Source: Patiriisocius marinus (lineage in GTDB: Bacteria; Bacteroidota; Bacteroidia; Flavobacteriales; Flavobacteriaceae). Taken from it: DNA of 64,000 nucleotides. The notes under the pieces are model-generated. The model did not search any database. It was not told the origin of the DNA and saw only the letters and a program-made list of their open reading frames with translations. The translations under genes were made by a program, and so were the position numbers. Within the stretch, counting starts at the first letter, position 1, and every line of letters begins with the position of its first letter. Below are positions 45,463 to 54,336 of this stretch, one piece after another. Location: contig NZ_BKCG01000001.1 of NCBI RefSeq assembly GCF_008974325.1, positions 248,001 through 312,000 of the forward strand. Reading direction: 5' to 3'.

Positions 45463-47040
45463 CTAGTTTGTTAATTCAATACAGATTGGAGAAATTTTCT
45501 TCAATTTGTATCCACTGTTTCCAGCGATATTTGCGCTAATGTCAAATATTTGTACAGTCTCTCCACGTTTTGCTCTACGCAATGCTCCTGAAGCTTGACT
45601 ATTTAATTTTCTTCCACTTACTTTAATTGTAGGTTGACCAGATACTTTAAAGCTAAATCCAGTAACGTTCAATTTAAGGTCGAAATCAAAATCTTGTAAT
45701 GCTGCACCAATTGAAGACTTTTCAAGTCCTGCACGTTGCATTCTTACACATCCACCGTCACCATCTTCACCACGAATAGTTCCAGTTGGTCTTGGGATAT
45801 CTTTAATACGGAATGTTTTAGAATCACTAACTGATCCACCACCGTTTGGTAATGTTGCACTAACGTTAATTTTAACTTCTCTACCTGATCCAGGTGTCAT
45901 TGTATATGACGTACCAGATTTTTTAGATAAACCTGACGCAGAAGCATTCACCTTACTTGGGTTAATACCTGCAAAATCAATTGTCATTGGGTTAGCAACA
46001 CCACGATAAACTACATTCATTTTATCTGCAGCGATTGTTGCAGAGTTAGGCTTACCAATAGTTGTATAGCTCTTTTCAACTTTAACAGGAACTTCTTCAC
46101 CGTCTTGTAAGAAAATTAAGTTACCTGTAATTTTGTGTTCACCAACACCACCAGCACCAACTTTAAGAGCTACTCTACCACCTTGAAATTCATACTGATC
46201 TTCACGGATAGGTCTTCCATCAATTTTTAATTCAACTCTTTCAGGCTTTGTAGTTTCATCAACACGTCCTAATGAAATAATTCCATCAAAACTATCGCTC
46301 GAATAATAAGCACCTTTAGTTGTAGTCATTACAGTTTCGTAGTTAGCTTCTGATACTTCAGATAAAGATTTTAAATCTCCAGCTAATAACTTAGATAAGT
46401 ATTCATTCTCAACAGATTTGATATCATTTTGAGTTTGAGTCATCTTAGTTAAAGAAGAAACTGATGGAAACCCTACAAAATTGTGGCTAATATAATCCTT
46501 AGTCACAGTAGTACTTCCGTCTTTAATTTTAATAGGTTCAGTACTAAAATCAGATTTCAATTGAGCAGATAGAACTGGGTTATTAGCTTCAGTTAATGCA
46601 AGCATACCATTACGGTATGTATCCATTTTAGCTAAATATTCTTTACCAGCATCAGTAAGCTTTCCTCCTTTATAGTATAATTCATCTAAAAAATTAGACT
46701 TATCCATTGCTTCATAATCCGTAGGATCTTCTACTTCAGATAAAAGTAAAGCCTTCTGAGAATCTATATATGCATAATATTCGTTTGAAAGCGTGTGAGC
46801 TTGTTCAGCTTTCGCTGCAGTTGCTTTTGCTTTTTCATTTGTTGATGCACTAGTTTTTAAACCAAGTAGCGCTACATCATTCTTTGCAGAAAAGTTAGTA
46901 TTAGCACGGTCTAACTTTTCGTTAATTGAACCAAATGCAGAAAGCACTTCTTTTGACATATTTAATGCCAACATCGCGATGAAAACCAAGTACATTAGGT
47001 TAATCATCTTTTGTCTTGCGGATTGTTTTCCTCCAGCCAT
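45463..47040 (-). CDS. gldM: Gliding motility / type IX secretion protein GldM
   Basis: GldM spans the inner membrane once near the N-terminus (MINLMYLVFIAMLALNM, about residues 12-28) and reaches through the periplasm to the GldK/GldN ring. With GldL it forms the proton-driven motor of type IX secretion and gliding. The N-terminus MAGGKQSARQKMINLMYLVF is strongly conserved, and the rest consists of the helical D1 and beta-rich D2-D4 domains. 525 residues is the usual length. The gene follows gldL by 41 bases. Confidence 0.96.
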   Translation of the reverse strand: MAGGKQSARQKMINLMYLVFIAMLALNMSKEVLSAFGSINEKLDRANTNFSAKNDVALLGLKTSASTNEKAKATAAKAEQAHTLSNEYYAYIDSQKALLLSEVEDPTDYEAMDKSNFLDELYYKGGKLTDAGKEYLAKMDTYRNGMLALTEANNPVLSAQLKSDFSTEPIKIKDGSTTVTKDYISHNFVGFPSVSSLTKMTQTQNDIKSVENEYLSKLLAGDLKSLSEVSEANYETVMTTTKGAYYSSDSFDGIISLGRVDETTKPERVELKIDGRPIREDQYEFQGGRVALKVGAGGVGEHKITGNLIFLQDGEEVPVKVEKSYTTIGKPNSATIAADKMNVVYRGVANPMTIDFAGINPSKVNASASGLSKKSGTSYTMTPGSGREVKINVSATLPNGGGSVSDSKTFRIKDIPRPTGTIRGEDGDGGCVRMQRAGLEKSSIGAALQDFDFDLKLNVTGFSFKVSGQPTIKVSGRKLNSQASGALRRAKRGETVQIFDISANIAGNSGYKLKKISPICIELTN

Positions 47041-47081
47041 TATATTTTAATTTTTAAAATTAATATTAGTTGAAAAACGAC

Positions 47082-47714
47082 CTAGTTTCTATTCATTGCT
47101 GACAACATACCACCGTAAACTCCATTTAAAGAAGAAAGGTTTGTTGTTAGATTTTCCATTTGTGCTTTTAATTGCTCAGCATTTTCTGCTACACGCTCGT
47201 TAGCTTCTGCTTGACGACTTGTAGATTCAACCTGTACTTTATAAAGACTGTTTAATGATTCCATTTGAGCAGCTGCCATTGCCATCTCTTCACTGTACTT
47301 TTTAGTAGAACTCATTGCTTCAGCTGTTGGAGCAATACCTTTAGCTGCACCTTCAAATGACCTAATACTAGTAGAAAGACTACTCATTAACTCACTATCG
47401 ATACGTGCATCTTTTAACATTGCATCTAATTTTTGAGACAACATACCTTGAGCATCTTCAGGTTGTTTTTTACTCTTTGAGTTACTAGCACCACCTGCTA
47501 ATTCAGGATATACTAAAGACCAATCTAATTCATTGTCTACTGGTTCAAATGCTGAGATAGCAAATACGATTGCTTCTGTTACAAGACCAACTATTAACAT
47601 TTCATTTCCAAAAGGCCAGTGCATAATTTTAAATAATGCTCCGATGATTACAATTGCGGCACCAAGACCGTATACCATATTCATTAATTTCTTTCCAGTT
47701 TTTGACTGTGCCAT
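47082..47714 (-). CDS. gldL: Gliding motility / type IX secretion protein GldL
   Basis: GldL has two transmembrane helices near the N-terminus (MVYGLGAAIVIIGALFKIMH and MLIVGLVTEAIVFAISAFE), with the conserved Glu in the second helix that is implicated in proton use, and a cytoplasmic coiled-coil tail. A pentamer of GldL surrounds the GldM dimer in the motor. 210 residues matches the family. It lies between gldK and gldM. Confidence 0.96.
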   Translation of the reverse strand: MAQSKTGKKLMNMVYGLGAAIVIIGALFKIMHWPFGNEMLIVGLVTEAIVFAISAFEPVDNELDWSLVYPELAGGASNSKSKKQPEDAQGMLSQKLDAMLKDARIDSELMSSLSTSIRSFEGAAKGIAPTAEAMSSTKKYSEEMAMAAAQMESLNSLYKVQVESTSRQAEANERVAENAEQLKAQMENLTTNLSSLNGVYGGMLSAMNRN

Positions 47715-47785
47715 AATAAGTAATTTTTTAAGTTTAGTTTAAGTTAAGTTAAGTGTAATAATTTTATGTAGAAATGGTGTCGTTA

Positions 47786-49165
47786 TTAACGAGCGTCACC
47801 AAAATTAGCATTCAATGTAACATCTGTACCCATATAATCTTGTACAGTTCTGAAACCGATGTAACTTCTTGAAGAATCAGCATATTCGTAGTTACGAGTA
47901 GATACTTGTAAGAAATAAGCAACATCTTTCCAAGAACCTCCACGAACAACTTTACGCATATTAGTTTCGTCGTTTACATTAGGATTCATTGTTGAAGTAT
48001 ATTCATATGAAGCAGCATCGTATGAGCTATCAACCCATTCTGCTACATTACCAGCCATATTATATAAATTATAATCGTTAGGCTCATAAGCATCAGCCTC
48101 TACAGTATACAATGCTTGATCCGCAGCATAATCACCACGTAATGGTTTGAAGTTTGCCAAGAAACAACCTCTATCATTTTTAGTGTAAGGTCCACCCCAA
48201 GGGTAATCTCCACCTTGAAGACCTCCTCTTGCTGCATATTCCCATTCAGCTTCACCAGGAAGACGGAATGAATTTACGTGATTTCTTTTCTTTTGTTTTT
48301 GGTATGAATTTTTATACAAAGTTCTCCAAGCACAAAAGGCTTTCGCTTGAGCCCAACTAACACCTACTACAGGATAATCACCGTAAGCTTGATGCCAGAA
48401 ATAATCATTATGCATTGGCTCATTATAAGAATAATTAAAATCTCTAATCCAAACTGTAGTATCAGGATAGATATTTAAATCAACCTTTTTGATAAAGTCT
48501 TTTCTACTTTTAGTTTTATCTCTAGCTGCTTTTTGAATATCCATATAAGTATATTGGAAATTCAATTTAGACACATCAATAGTACTTTGTCCATTATAAG
48601 CTTCTTCAGCAGGAATATACATACTATCCATAACCTCAACGTAGTATTCATCAGGATACTCTTGCTTATCCCAAATAATATCGATGTCATTGTTAATCTT
48701 TCTACCAGCATAGAAATCATCTCCCATACCATAGTAGTTATCTTCCATGTACTGGTCATATGGCGACTTTTCCTCTTCTGTATTATCTACAAAAGCAAAA
48801 TCTCCTATACTACCTTCACCGTCTCCAGGAGTAGCGCCAACCTCATCAGCAAGTATTGCTAATTTTAAACGAATAGTTGAATCACGTACCCATTCAACAA
48901 ACTGACGGTACTCAGCATTAGTGATTTCAGTTTCATCCATGTAGAATGAACGAACAGTTACCGTTTTAGTAGGAGCATCATTTACTGCTACAAAGTCGTC
49001 GCTCGATTTACCCATAATAAAAGATCCACCAGGAATTAAAGTCATTCCATATGGTTTTTCAGGGTACCACTTTTTACCTTTTGCTCCTACAACTTCACCT
49101 CTGTCTCCAGAGTTACAACTGTATAAAAAGGCTACCATCGCAGTTAATGCAATTAATTTTTTCAT
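47786..49165 (-). CDS. gldK: Gliding motility / type IX secretion lipoprotein GldK
   Basis: GldK (PorK) is an outer membrane lipoprotein forming the periplasmic ring with GldN. Lipobox LYSC (Cys17). The rest has the formylglycine-generating-enzyme-like sulfatase-modifying fold: TLIPGGSFIMG, DETEITNAEYRQFV, VVGVSWAQAKAFCAWR, LPGEAEWEYAARGG, NMAGNVAEWVDSSYD and VVRGGSWKD. It begins the leftward gldKLMN operon; a plausible promoter lies 30-60 bases upstream. Confidence 0.95.
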   Translation of the reverse strand: MKKLIALTAMVAFLYSCNSGDRGEVVGAKGKKWYPEKPYGMTLIPGGSFIMGKSSDDFVAVNDAPTKTVTVRSFYMDETEITNAEYRQFVEWVRDSTIRLKLAILADEVGATPGDGEGSIGDFAFVDNTEEEKSPYDQYMEDNYYGMGDDFYAGRKINNDIDIIWDKQEYPDEYYVEVMDSMYIPAEEAYNGQSTIDVSKLNFQYTYMDIQKAARDKTKSRKDFIKKVDLNIYPDTTVWIRDFNYSYNEPMHNDYFWHQAYGDYPVVGVSWAQAKAFCAWRTLYKNSYQKQKKRNHVNSFRLPGEAEWEYAARGGLQGGDYPWGGPYTKNDRGCFLANFKPLRGDYAADQALYTVEADAYEPNDYNLYNMAGNVAEWVDSSYDAASYEYTSTMNPNVNDETNMRKVVRGGSWKDVAYFLQVSTRNYEYADSSRSYIGFRTVQDYMGTDVTLNANFGDAR

Positions 49166-49197
49166 AGGTATTAGGTTAAATTCAAGATTTAAGGGCG

Positions 49198-49228
49198 TAA
49201 ACCTATCTATAATATTTCAGAAATACAA
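49198..49228 (-). promoter_or_regulatory. Possible promoter of gldKLMN
   Basis: Minus strand TTG (complement of 49226-49228) and, 20 bases later, TAGGTTTA (complement of 49198-49205), which matches TAnnTTTG at seven of eight positions. It would start transcription about 26 bases before the gldK ATG. Confidence 0.35.
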
Positions 49229-49275
49229 CTTATTTCTTAAAAATCCCTTAAAGCTTATTATACTATTTTAATTGG

Positions 49276-50439
49276 TCAAACTTCATTCTTTCGGCGGGCT
49301 TTTAACCACCTTTCAGGAACTTCCTGATTTGTTGCTCCCACATATTCGCCATAGGTGCAAGGTAATAACGTACGTCTTTTTATTTTATTATCAAGATTTG
49401 AAATAAAAGGTAATTCTACCCACCAACGCCCTGTTTTACTACTTTTCTTAAATGTCAATACTTCATCCTCTACGGGTACTTTATACGTTATAAAGCACTT
49501 TTCATCGTTAAAATCATCGTCTTTAATTCTAAAATTAACTCCTTCGATAAAATACCAAAGTATCTGCGCAATCAGTGTTGCTCCTACTTTTGACCCATCT
49601 AATTCGTTTAATTCAAACATTGAAAAGGATAGCACTTTGTTACTTATTCCTGCATATCGAGAAATAGCACATATTTCTCTTCCATCAAATCCATTAGGAC
49701 TATCACTGTTTTTAAAACTAAGTTCCGACCCTTTTATTGCCGAAGCGTCAAATGTCACCAAGTCTGCATTACGCATTATTGGTTCTACTTCCGTTATATC
49801 TTTAATAACATATCCTAATCGATATGCATCAAAGTATAATGTTTCCATTAAAGCAATTTCCTGCGGCGGATTAAAATAACTTTGATAACCCAAAACGCTA
49901 TAATTAAAAAGGTTATAAGGTTCGTCTACAATTATTCTTCCTAAATAGGATTTATTATTAATAGGCTTTTCAGTATCTCCAAGATCAAATCTACTATCAA
50001 CATTTACTAAATTAAGCATATTGCTTGAAGCATCGTAAGCTCTATATTGAGCATAAACAGCATCTTGACTTCCACCTAAAATTAGTGGAATAATATCTTT
50101 CTTAAGCAAAGCTTCGACAACTGTTTTTACTGCAAAATAAGTGTCATCTACACTATTCCCTTTTTCAATATCACCTAAATCAACAATATCGTGCTTCCAA
50201 TTTCCTGGATACAAAGAGTAAAAAGCTTTTCTGAAAGGCTCTAAATTTAAAATATCACCCGTATAATTAATATCACGTCTATTTTCCTTGCAACCTAAAA
50301 TTGCAAATTTGATATTCTTCAAATCAGGTAAAATGCCTATTTCTGAATGCATTGAAATTTGTTTTCCTAATGTACCATCAGGAAGTAATTCGCAATGCGA
50401 GACAATTGATTTGGAAACGGGAGAAAGAAATTCTATCAA
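49276..50439 (-). CDS. Arginase/formimidoylglutamase-fold protein with lost metal ligands, 387 aa
   Basis: The fold of the ureohydrolase (arginase, agmatinase, formimidoylglutamase) family is recognisable from ordered segments: NIKFAILGCKENRRD, IPLILGGSQDAVYAQYRA, NLVNVDSRFDLGD, and ADLVTFDASAIKGSE. In active enzymes these carry GGxH, DAHxD and SFDxDxxDP, which bind two manganese ions. Here they read GGSQ, VDSRFD and TFDASAIKG, so most ligands are gone and hydrolase activity is unlikely. It is encoded between topA and gldK, on the same strand, 110 bases before gldK. In annotated genomes it may appear as formimidoylglutamase, but the sequence argues for a pseudoenzyme. Confidence 0.75.
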   Translation of the reverse strand: MIEFLSPVSKSIVSHCELLPDGTLGKQISMHSEIGILPDLKNIKFAILGCKENRRDINYTGDILNLEPFRKAFYSLYPGNWKHDIVDLGDIEKGNSVDDTYFAVKTVVEALLKKDIIPLILGGSQDAVYAQYRAYDASSNMLNLVNVDSRFDLGDTEKPINNKSYLGRIIVDEPYNLFNYSVLGYQSYFNPPQEIALMETLYFDAYRLGYVIKDITEVEPIMRNADLVTFDASAIKGSELSFKNSDSPNGFDGREICAISRYAGISNKVLSFSMFELNELDGSKVGATLIAQILWYFIEGVNFRIKDDDFNDEKCFITYKVPVEDEVLTFKKSSKTGRWWVELPFISNLDNKIKRRTLLPCTYGEYVGATNQEVPERWLKARRKNEV

Positions 50440-50509
50440 GTATTAATAATTGAAATTATACTATAGTTATTTTTTATTTTCTAAATACAAAAGCTTTATA
50501 TGCTAATGA

Positions 50510-53044
50510 TTATTTCTTTTTTGCTGCTGGTTTCTTTTTAGCAGCAGGTTTTTTCTTAGCTGCCGGCTTCTTTTTAGCTGCTGCTTTTTTCTTAGGCGCT
50601 TTCTTTTCTAAAATTCCTTGCGCTTCTTCTAAAGTCATTTTCTCTGCTTCAGTAGTTTTCGGCAATTCTATCTTAGTCTTCCCTTTTAACAAGTTGAAAC
50701 GGCCCCATCTGGCTTTCTCCAATCTTATTCCTTCTTCTTCCCAGTTATGTATAACCTTATCTATCTCTTTTTGCTTTTTAACCTCAATCAATTCAATAAT
50801 ATCCGCATCAGATAAATTATCAAAGTCATATTTCTTATTAACATTGATAAACATGCTATTCCATTTTATGTAAGGACCAAAACGACCAGTTCCTTTTTGA
50901 ACTGGAAGATCTTCATACATATAAATAGGAGCATCTGCTTTTTTCTTTTCTTCAATAAGCTCTTTTGCCATTGCCATATCCACTTCTAGCGGATCCTGAC
51001 CTTTAGGCAACGATATAAAGGTTTTTCCTAAACGCACATATGGACCAAAACGACCATTGTTCACTTCTACTTCTTCATTATCATAAACACCTAATGTTTT
51101 AGGCAGCTTAAACAAATCCATCACCTCATCAAAGGTTACTAAATGCAATTGTTGATCTGGACGTAAACTCGCAAACTTTTTATCTTCATCATCTGGAGCA
51201 CCTATTTGAGCCATAGGACCATACTTCCCTAAACGAACTAAAACTGTTCGTCCCGAAACAGGATCTTCTCCTAAAATACGCTCCCCACTTTCACGGTCTG
51301 CATTTTCTTTAACATCTTCAACTGTTGGATGAAATTTTCCGTAAAATTCCTTCAACATCGACTTCCACTCTTCTTTACCTTCGGCAATATCATCGAAATC
51401 TTGCTCTACTTTAGCCGTAAAATTGAAATCCAAAATATTTGAAAAATGCTCTACAAGGAAATCGTTTACAATCATCCCAATATCAGTAGGTACTAATTTT
51501 CCTTTATCACTACCTACGGTTTCAGTTAATTGATTATCCTTAACTTGTCCATTAGCAAGAGTTAATTGAATATAGCTTCTTTCAACTCCTTCAATAGCTC
51601 CTTTCTCCACATAGTTTCTACTAATAATTGTAGAAATAGTTGGTGCATACGTTGACGGACGACCAATACCTAACTCCTCAAGCTGCTTCACTAAAGATGC
51701 TTCAGTAAATCGATAAGGTGGTCTTGTAAAACGTTCAGTTGCTGTTATGTATTCGTTTCCTAAAACATCACCCGTATTTAAGTTAGGTAACATTCCATCT
51801 TGTACATCATCTTCATTATCTGTCCCTTCAAGATATACTTTCAAAAAACCATCAAATTTAATCATCTCCCCGTTCGCAGTAAATTGCTGCTTAACAGGAA
51901 TAGCACCGTTAATTCCGATTTTAACATTGGTACGTTCTAGTTGCGCATCACTCATCTGCGAAGCCAATGTACGTTTCCAAATTAAATCGTATAATCTTGT
52001 TTGATCGTGCTCTCCTTCAATTGAATGACGAGACATTTCGGTAGGTCTAATTGCTTCGTGAGCCTCTTGCGCTCCTTTAGACTTTCCTTTATAAGTTCTT
52101 GGCTTGCTGTATTGCTCACCATAAGATTTTGTTATTTCAGCTGCTGCTGCATTTCGCGCTTCGTTAGATAGATTTACGCTATCCGTTCTCATATACGTGA
52201 TCAAACCGGCTTCATACAATCGCTGTGCAATTGTCATTGTTTTACCTACTGAAAAGTATAATTTTCTAGCCGCTTCTTGTTGTAGTGTTGAAGTTGTAAA
52301 TGGTGCTGCAGGAGATTTCTTTGCTGGCTTTTTAACCAAGTCAGCTACATCATAAGTTGCATTTACATTCTTTTCTAGAAATGCTTTCGCTTCCTTTATA
52401 GTAGTGAAATTTTTAGCAAGTTTTGCTTTAAACTTACTACCATCAGCTGTTGTAAACTCAGCATCTACTCTATAACTAGCTACAGCAGTAAACGCTTCAA
52501 CCTCACGTTCTCTCTCTACAATTAATCGTACCGCAACACTTTGCACACGACCTGCCGAGAGTCCACCTTTTACTTTACGCCACAAAACCGGCGAAAGCTC
52601 ATACCCTACTAATCGATCTAATATTCTTCTAGCTTGCTGAGCATTTACTAAGTTGTAGTCAATTTTTCTAGGATTTTCTATTGCCTTTAAAATTGCAGTT
52701 TTTGTGATCTCATGAAAAACAATACGTTTTGTATTTTCATCTTTTAAATCTAACTCTTCCGCTAAGTGCCAAGCAATAGCCTCACCCTCTCGATCCTCAT
52801 CACTTGCTAGCCAAACCATATCAGCTTTCTTCGCTTCTTTCTTCAATTCGCGAACTAAGGCTTTCTTATCTGGAGAGACTTGATAATTAGGAGAAAAATC
52901 ACCTTCAACATCAACACCTAATTCCTTAGATGGTAAATCTGCAATATGCCCAAAACTACTTTGCACCTTGAAATCTTTTCCTAGAAATTTTTCAATGGTT
53001 TTCGCTTTCGCAGGGGACTCAACTATCACTAAATTTTTCGCCAT
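50510..53044 (-). CDS. topA: DNA topoisomerase I
   Basis: Type IA topoisomerase relaxing negative supercoils. TOPRIM domain at the N-terminus (LVIVESPAKAKTIEKFLG; SDEDREGEAIAWHL), catalytic Tyr284 in GLITYMRTDS. The C-terminal region lacks the Cys4 zinc fingers of the E. coli enzyme and instead has four topoisomerase C-terminal repeats (LGKYGPMAQIG, NGRFGPYVRLG, GTGRFGPYIKW, ARWGRFNLL). The last about 27 residues are a low-complexity Lys/Ala/Pro tail, histone H1-like. 844 aa fits Bacteroidota TopA. Confidence 0.96.
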   Translation of the reverse strand: MAKNLVIVESPAKAKTIEKFLGKDFKVQSSFGHIADLPSKELGVDVEGDFSPNYQVSPDKKALVRELKKEAKKADMVWLASDEDREGEAIAWHLAEELDLKDENTKRIVFHEITKTAILKAIENPRKIDYNLVNAQQARRILDRLVGYELSPVLWRKVKGGLSAGRVQSVAVRLIVEREREVEAFTAVASYRVDAEFTTADGSKFKAKLAKNFTTIKEAKAFLEKNVNATYDVADLVKKPAKKSPAAPFTTSTLQQEAARKLYFSVGKTMTIAQRLYEAGLITYMRTDSVNLSNEARNAAAAEITKSYGEQYSKPRTYKGKSKGAQEAHEAIRPTEMSRHSIEGEHDQTRLYDLIWKRTLASQMSDAQLERTNVKIGINGAIPVKQQFTANGEMIKFDGFLKVYLEGTDNEDDVQDGMLPNLNTGDVLGNEYITATERFTRPPYRFTEASLVKQLEELGIGRPSTYAPTISTIISRNYVEKGAIEGVERSYIQLTLANGQVKDNQLTETVGSDKGKLVPTDIGMIVNDFLVEHFSNILDFNFTAKVEQDFDDIAEGKEEWKSMLKEFYGKFHPTVEDVKENADRESGERILGEDPVSGRTVLVRLGKYGPMAQIGAPDDEDKKFASLRPDQQLHLVTFDEVMDLFKLPKTLGVYDNEEVEVNNGRFGPYVRLGKTFISLPKGQDPLEVDMAMAKELIEEKKKADAPIYMYEDLPVQKGTGRFGPYIKWNSMFINVNKKYDFDNLSDADIIELIEVKKQKEIDKVIHNWEEEGIRLEKARWGRFNLLKGKTKIELPKTTEAEKMTLEEAQGILEKKAPKKKAAAKKKPAAKKKPAAKKKPAAKKK

Positions 53045-53099
53045 CTTTCTGTTTTTGATTAAAAAATTCCCATAGAGGCGGGAATCTAGATTTGGGCTA

Positions 53100-53107
53100 C
53101 AAAAGTA
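53100..53107 (-). promoter_or_regulatory. -7 promoter box upstream of topA
   Basis: The minus strand reads TACTTTTG, a perfect TAnnTTTG match, about 55 bases before the topA ATG. A TTTAG lies at roughly -33, an imperfect match. Confidence 0.4.
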
Positions 53108-53355
53108 TGTGAATTTTTTTTATACTAAATTTCGACACTACTATTTTAACAACATATAAACGAAAACACAAGATAAAACTCACGCCTAATCCCTTTATTT
53201 TTAAGGCAAAGCCGAAATTTTAAATAAACTAAAATTGTGCCCAAATAAAACTTTTAACTTAACAGATAAGCTAATTTTCCTCAATTCAACACCAAAAAAA
53301 TAGAAATCATACCTATATATTATGCAAACAAAACACTCCGTATGCTATTAATTTT

Positions 53356-53394
53356 AAAAACCGTTAAGAAAAATTAATTTCCTTAACGGTTTTT
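53356..53394. terminator. Terminator after the 257-aa membrane-protein gene
   Basis: AAAAACCGTTAAG pairs perfectly with CTTAACGGTTTTT across a 13-base loop, giving A/T runs on both sides. It lies 33 bases past the stop of the leftward gene and could work in both directions. Confidence 0.8.
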
Positions 53395-53426
53395 ACGTTT
53401 GAGAATTTCCGAATAACCTACTACTG

Positions 53427-54200
53427 CTATGCTATTTCTGTTAAATCAGCTGCATCTAAACCTACGGTATCTTTATAAATATAGTACAAAGGAATACGCG
53501 CAAACATAGCTGTAAAAAAGAATCCTATACCACAAGCAAGCACTCCAAGGTATGCTATAAAACCAGCCACAATTAGCATTAAAAATGTCATTAACCAATA
53601 TTTATTACCTAATTTAAATGATGCTGAAATTAATTCTTTCACAGTCAAATCTGGGTTAAACGCATAGATAACCATTACTAAAGTTAAAGGAACCATTACA
53701 TAAAATAACGGAATATAACATAACATCATCGCTACTACTGCGATTCCCATTAAAGCAAACGAGAGGATCAATAACTTTTTAAAGTTTCCATTTTTTAAAT
53801 ATGTAAAATACCCTCCTTGAGGAAGAGGAGTACCCATATCTTTACTTTTACAAACTTGATAAAAGTGAGCCATAATAGCAATATTGAATGTTTGCATTAT
53901 TGCTGAAACGAGTAACAATAACAACCCAAAACCTATCATACTAGGGATCATCGCTGGATCAAAATCCTGACTCATATATTCAGGATTGCCACCTCCTGCA
54001 ATTAAGTAATTTGCACCAAACATTGCAAACATCGCGATATAGGTTACAATAATTATTGGCATTGTAATTACCATCATTAGCAGTAAATGTACAAAGCCCT
54101 CTACCCATACTTTTTTAAATAATTCTACACTACGACTAAGAACATCTCCAAAATCAAAAGACTTGGATTGCTCAATTTTAGATACTAATTGTTGATACAT
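53427..54200 (-). CDS. Polytopic membrane protein, 257 aa
   Basis: A cytoplasmic N-terminal segment (about 1-30; SFDFGDVLSRSVELFKKVW) precedes five to six membrane helices. The pattern FDFGDVLSRSVELFKK, then a late LTVKELISASFKLGNKYW between helices, is like DUF4013/DUF975-type membrane proteins common in Bacteroidota. Function unknown. It is divergent from miaB, with the two starts 136 bases apart. Confidence 0.65.
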   Translation of the reverse strand: MYQQLVSKIEQSKSFDFGDVLSRSVELFKKVWVEGFVHLLLMMVITMPIIIVTYIAMFAMFGANYLIAGGGNPEYMSQDFDPAMIPSMIGFGLLLLLVSAIMQTFNIAIMAHFYQVCKSKDMGTPLPQGGYFTYLKNGNFKKLLILSFALMGIAVVAMMLCYIPLFYVMVPLTLVMVIYAFNPDLTVKELISASFKLGNKYWLMTFLMLIVAGFIAYLGVLACGIGFFFTAMFARIPLYYIYKDTVGLDAADLTEIA

Positions 54201-54281
54201 AATATTGGTTTGTTGGTTAAATAATTTTCACTAAAATAACAAAAAAACATCTGCCACAATGTCAGAACGCATTTAAATATT

Positions 54282-54289
54282 TATCTTTG
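54282..54289 (+). promoter_or_regulatory. -7 promoter box of miaB
   Basis: TATCTTTG is a perfect TAnnTTTG match 48 bases before the miaB ATG. The transcript would begin near 54297, at a short inverted repeat TTGCCA / TGGCAA (54298-54323) that forms a hairpin in the leader. Confidence 0.5.
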
Positions 54290-54336
54290 TACGATAATTG
54301 CCATCACTGTTTTAGCGTGGCAATCCACAAGCTTCT

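Larger units (their letters stand above)
53045..53426. other. 382-bp intergenic region upstream of topA
   Basis: No gene is visible. Near the topA end lies a perfect -7 box (next entry), and near the other end the terminator of the leftward membrane-protein gene. The middle (about 53110-53350) is AT-rich without clear structure. Confidence 0.4.
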
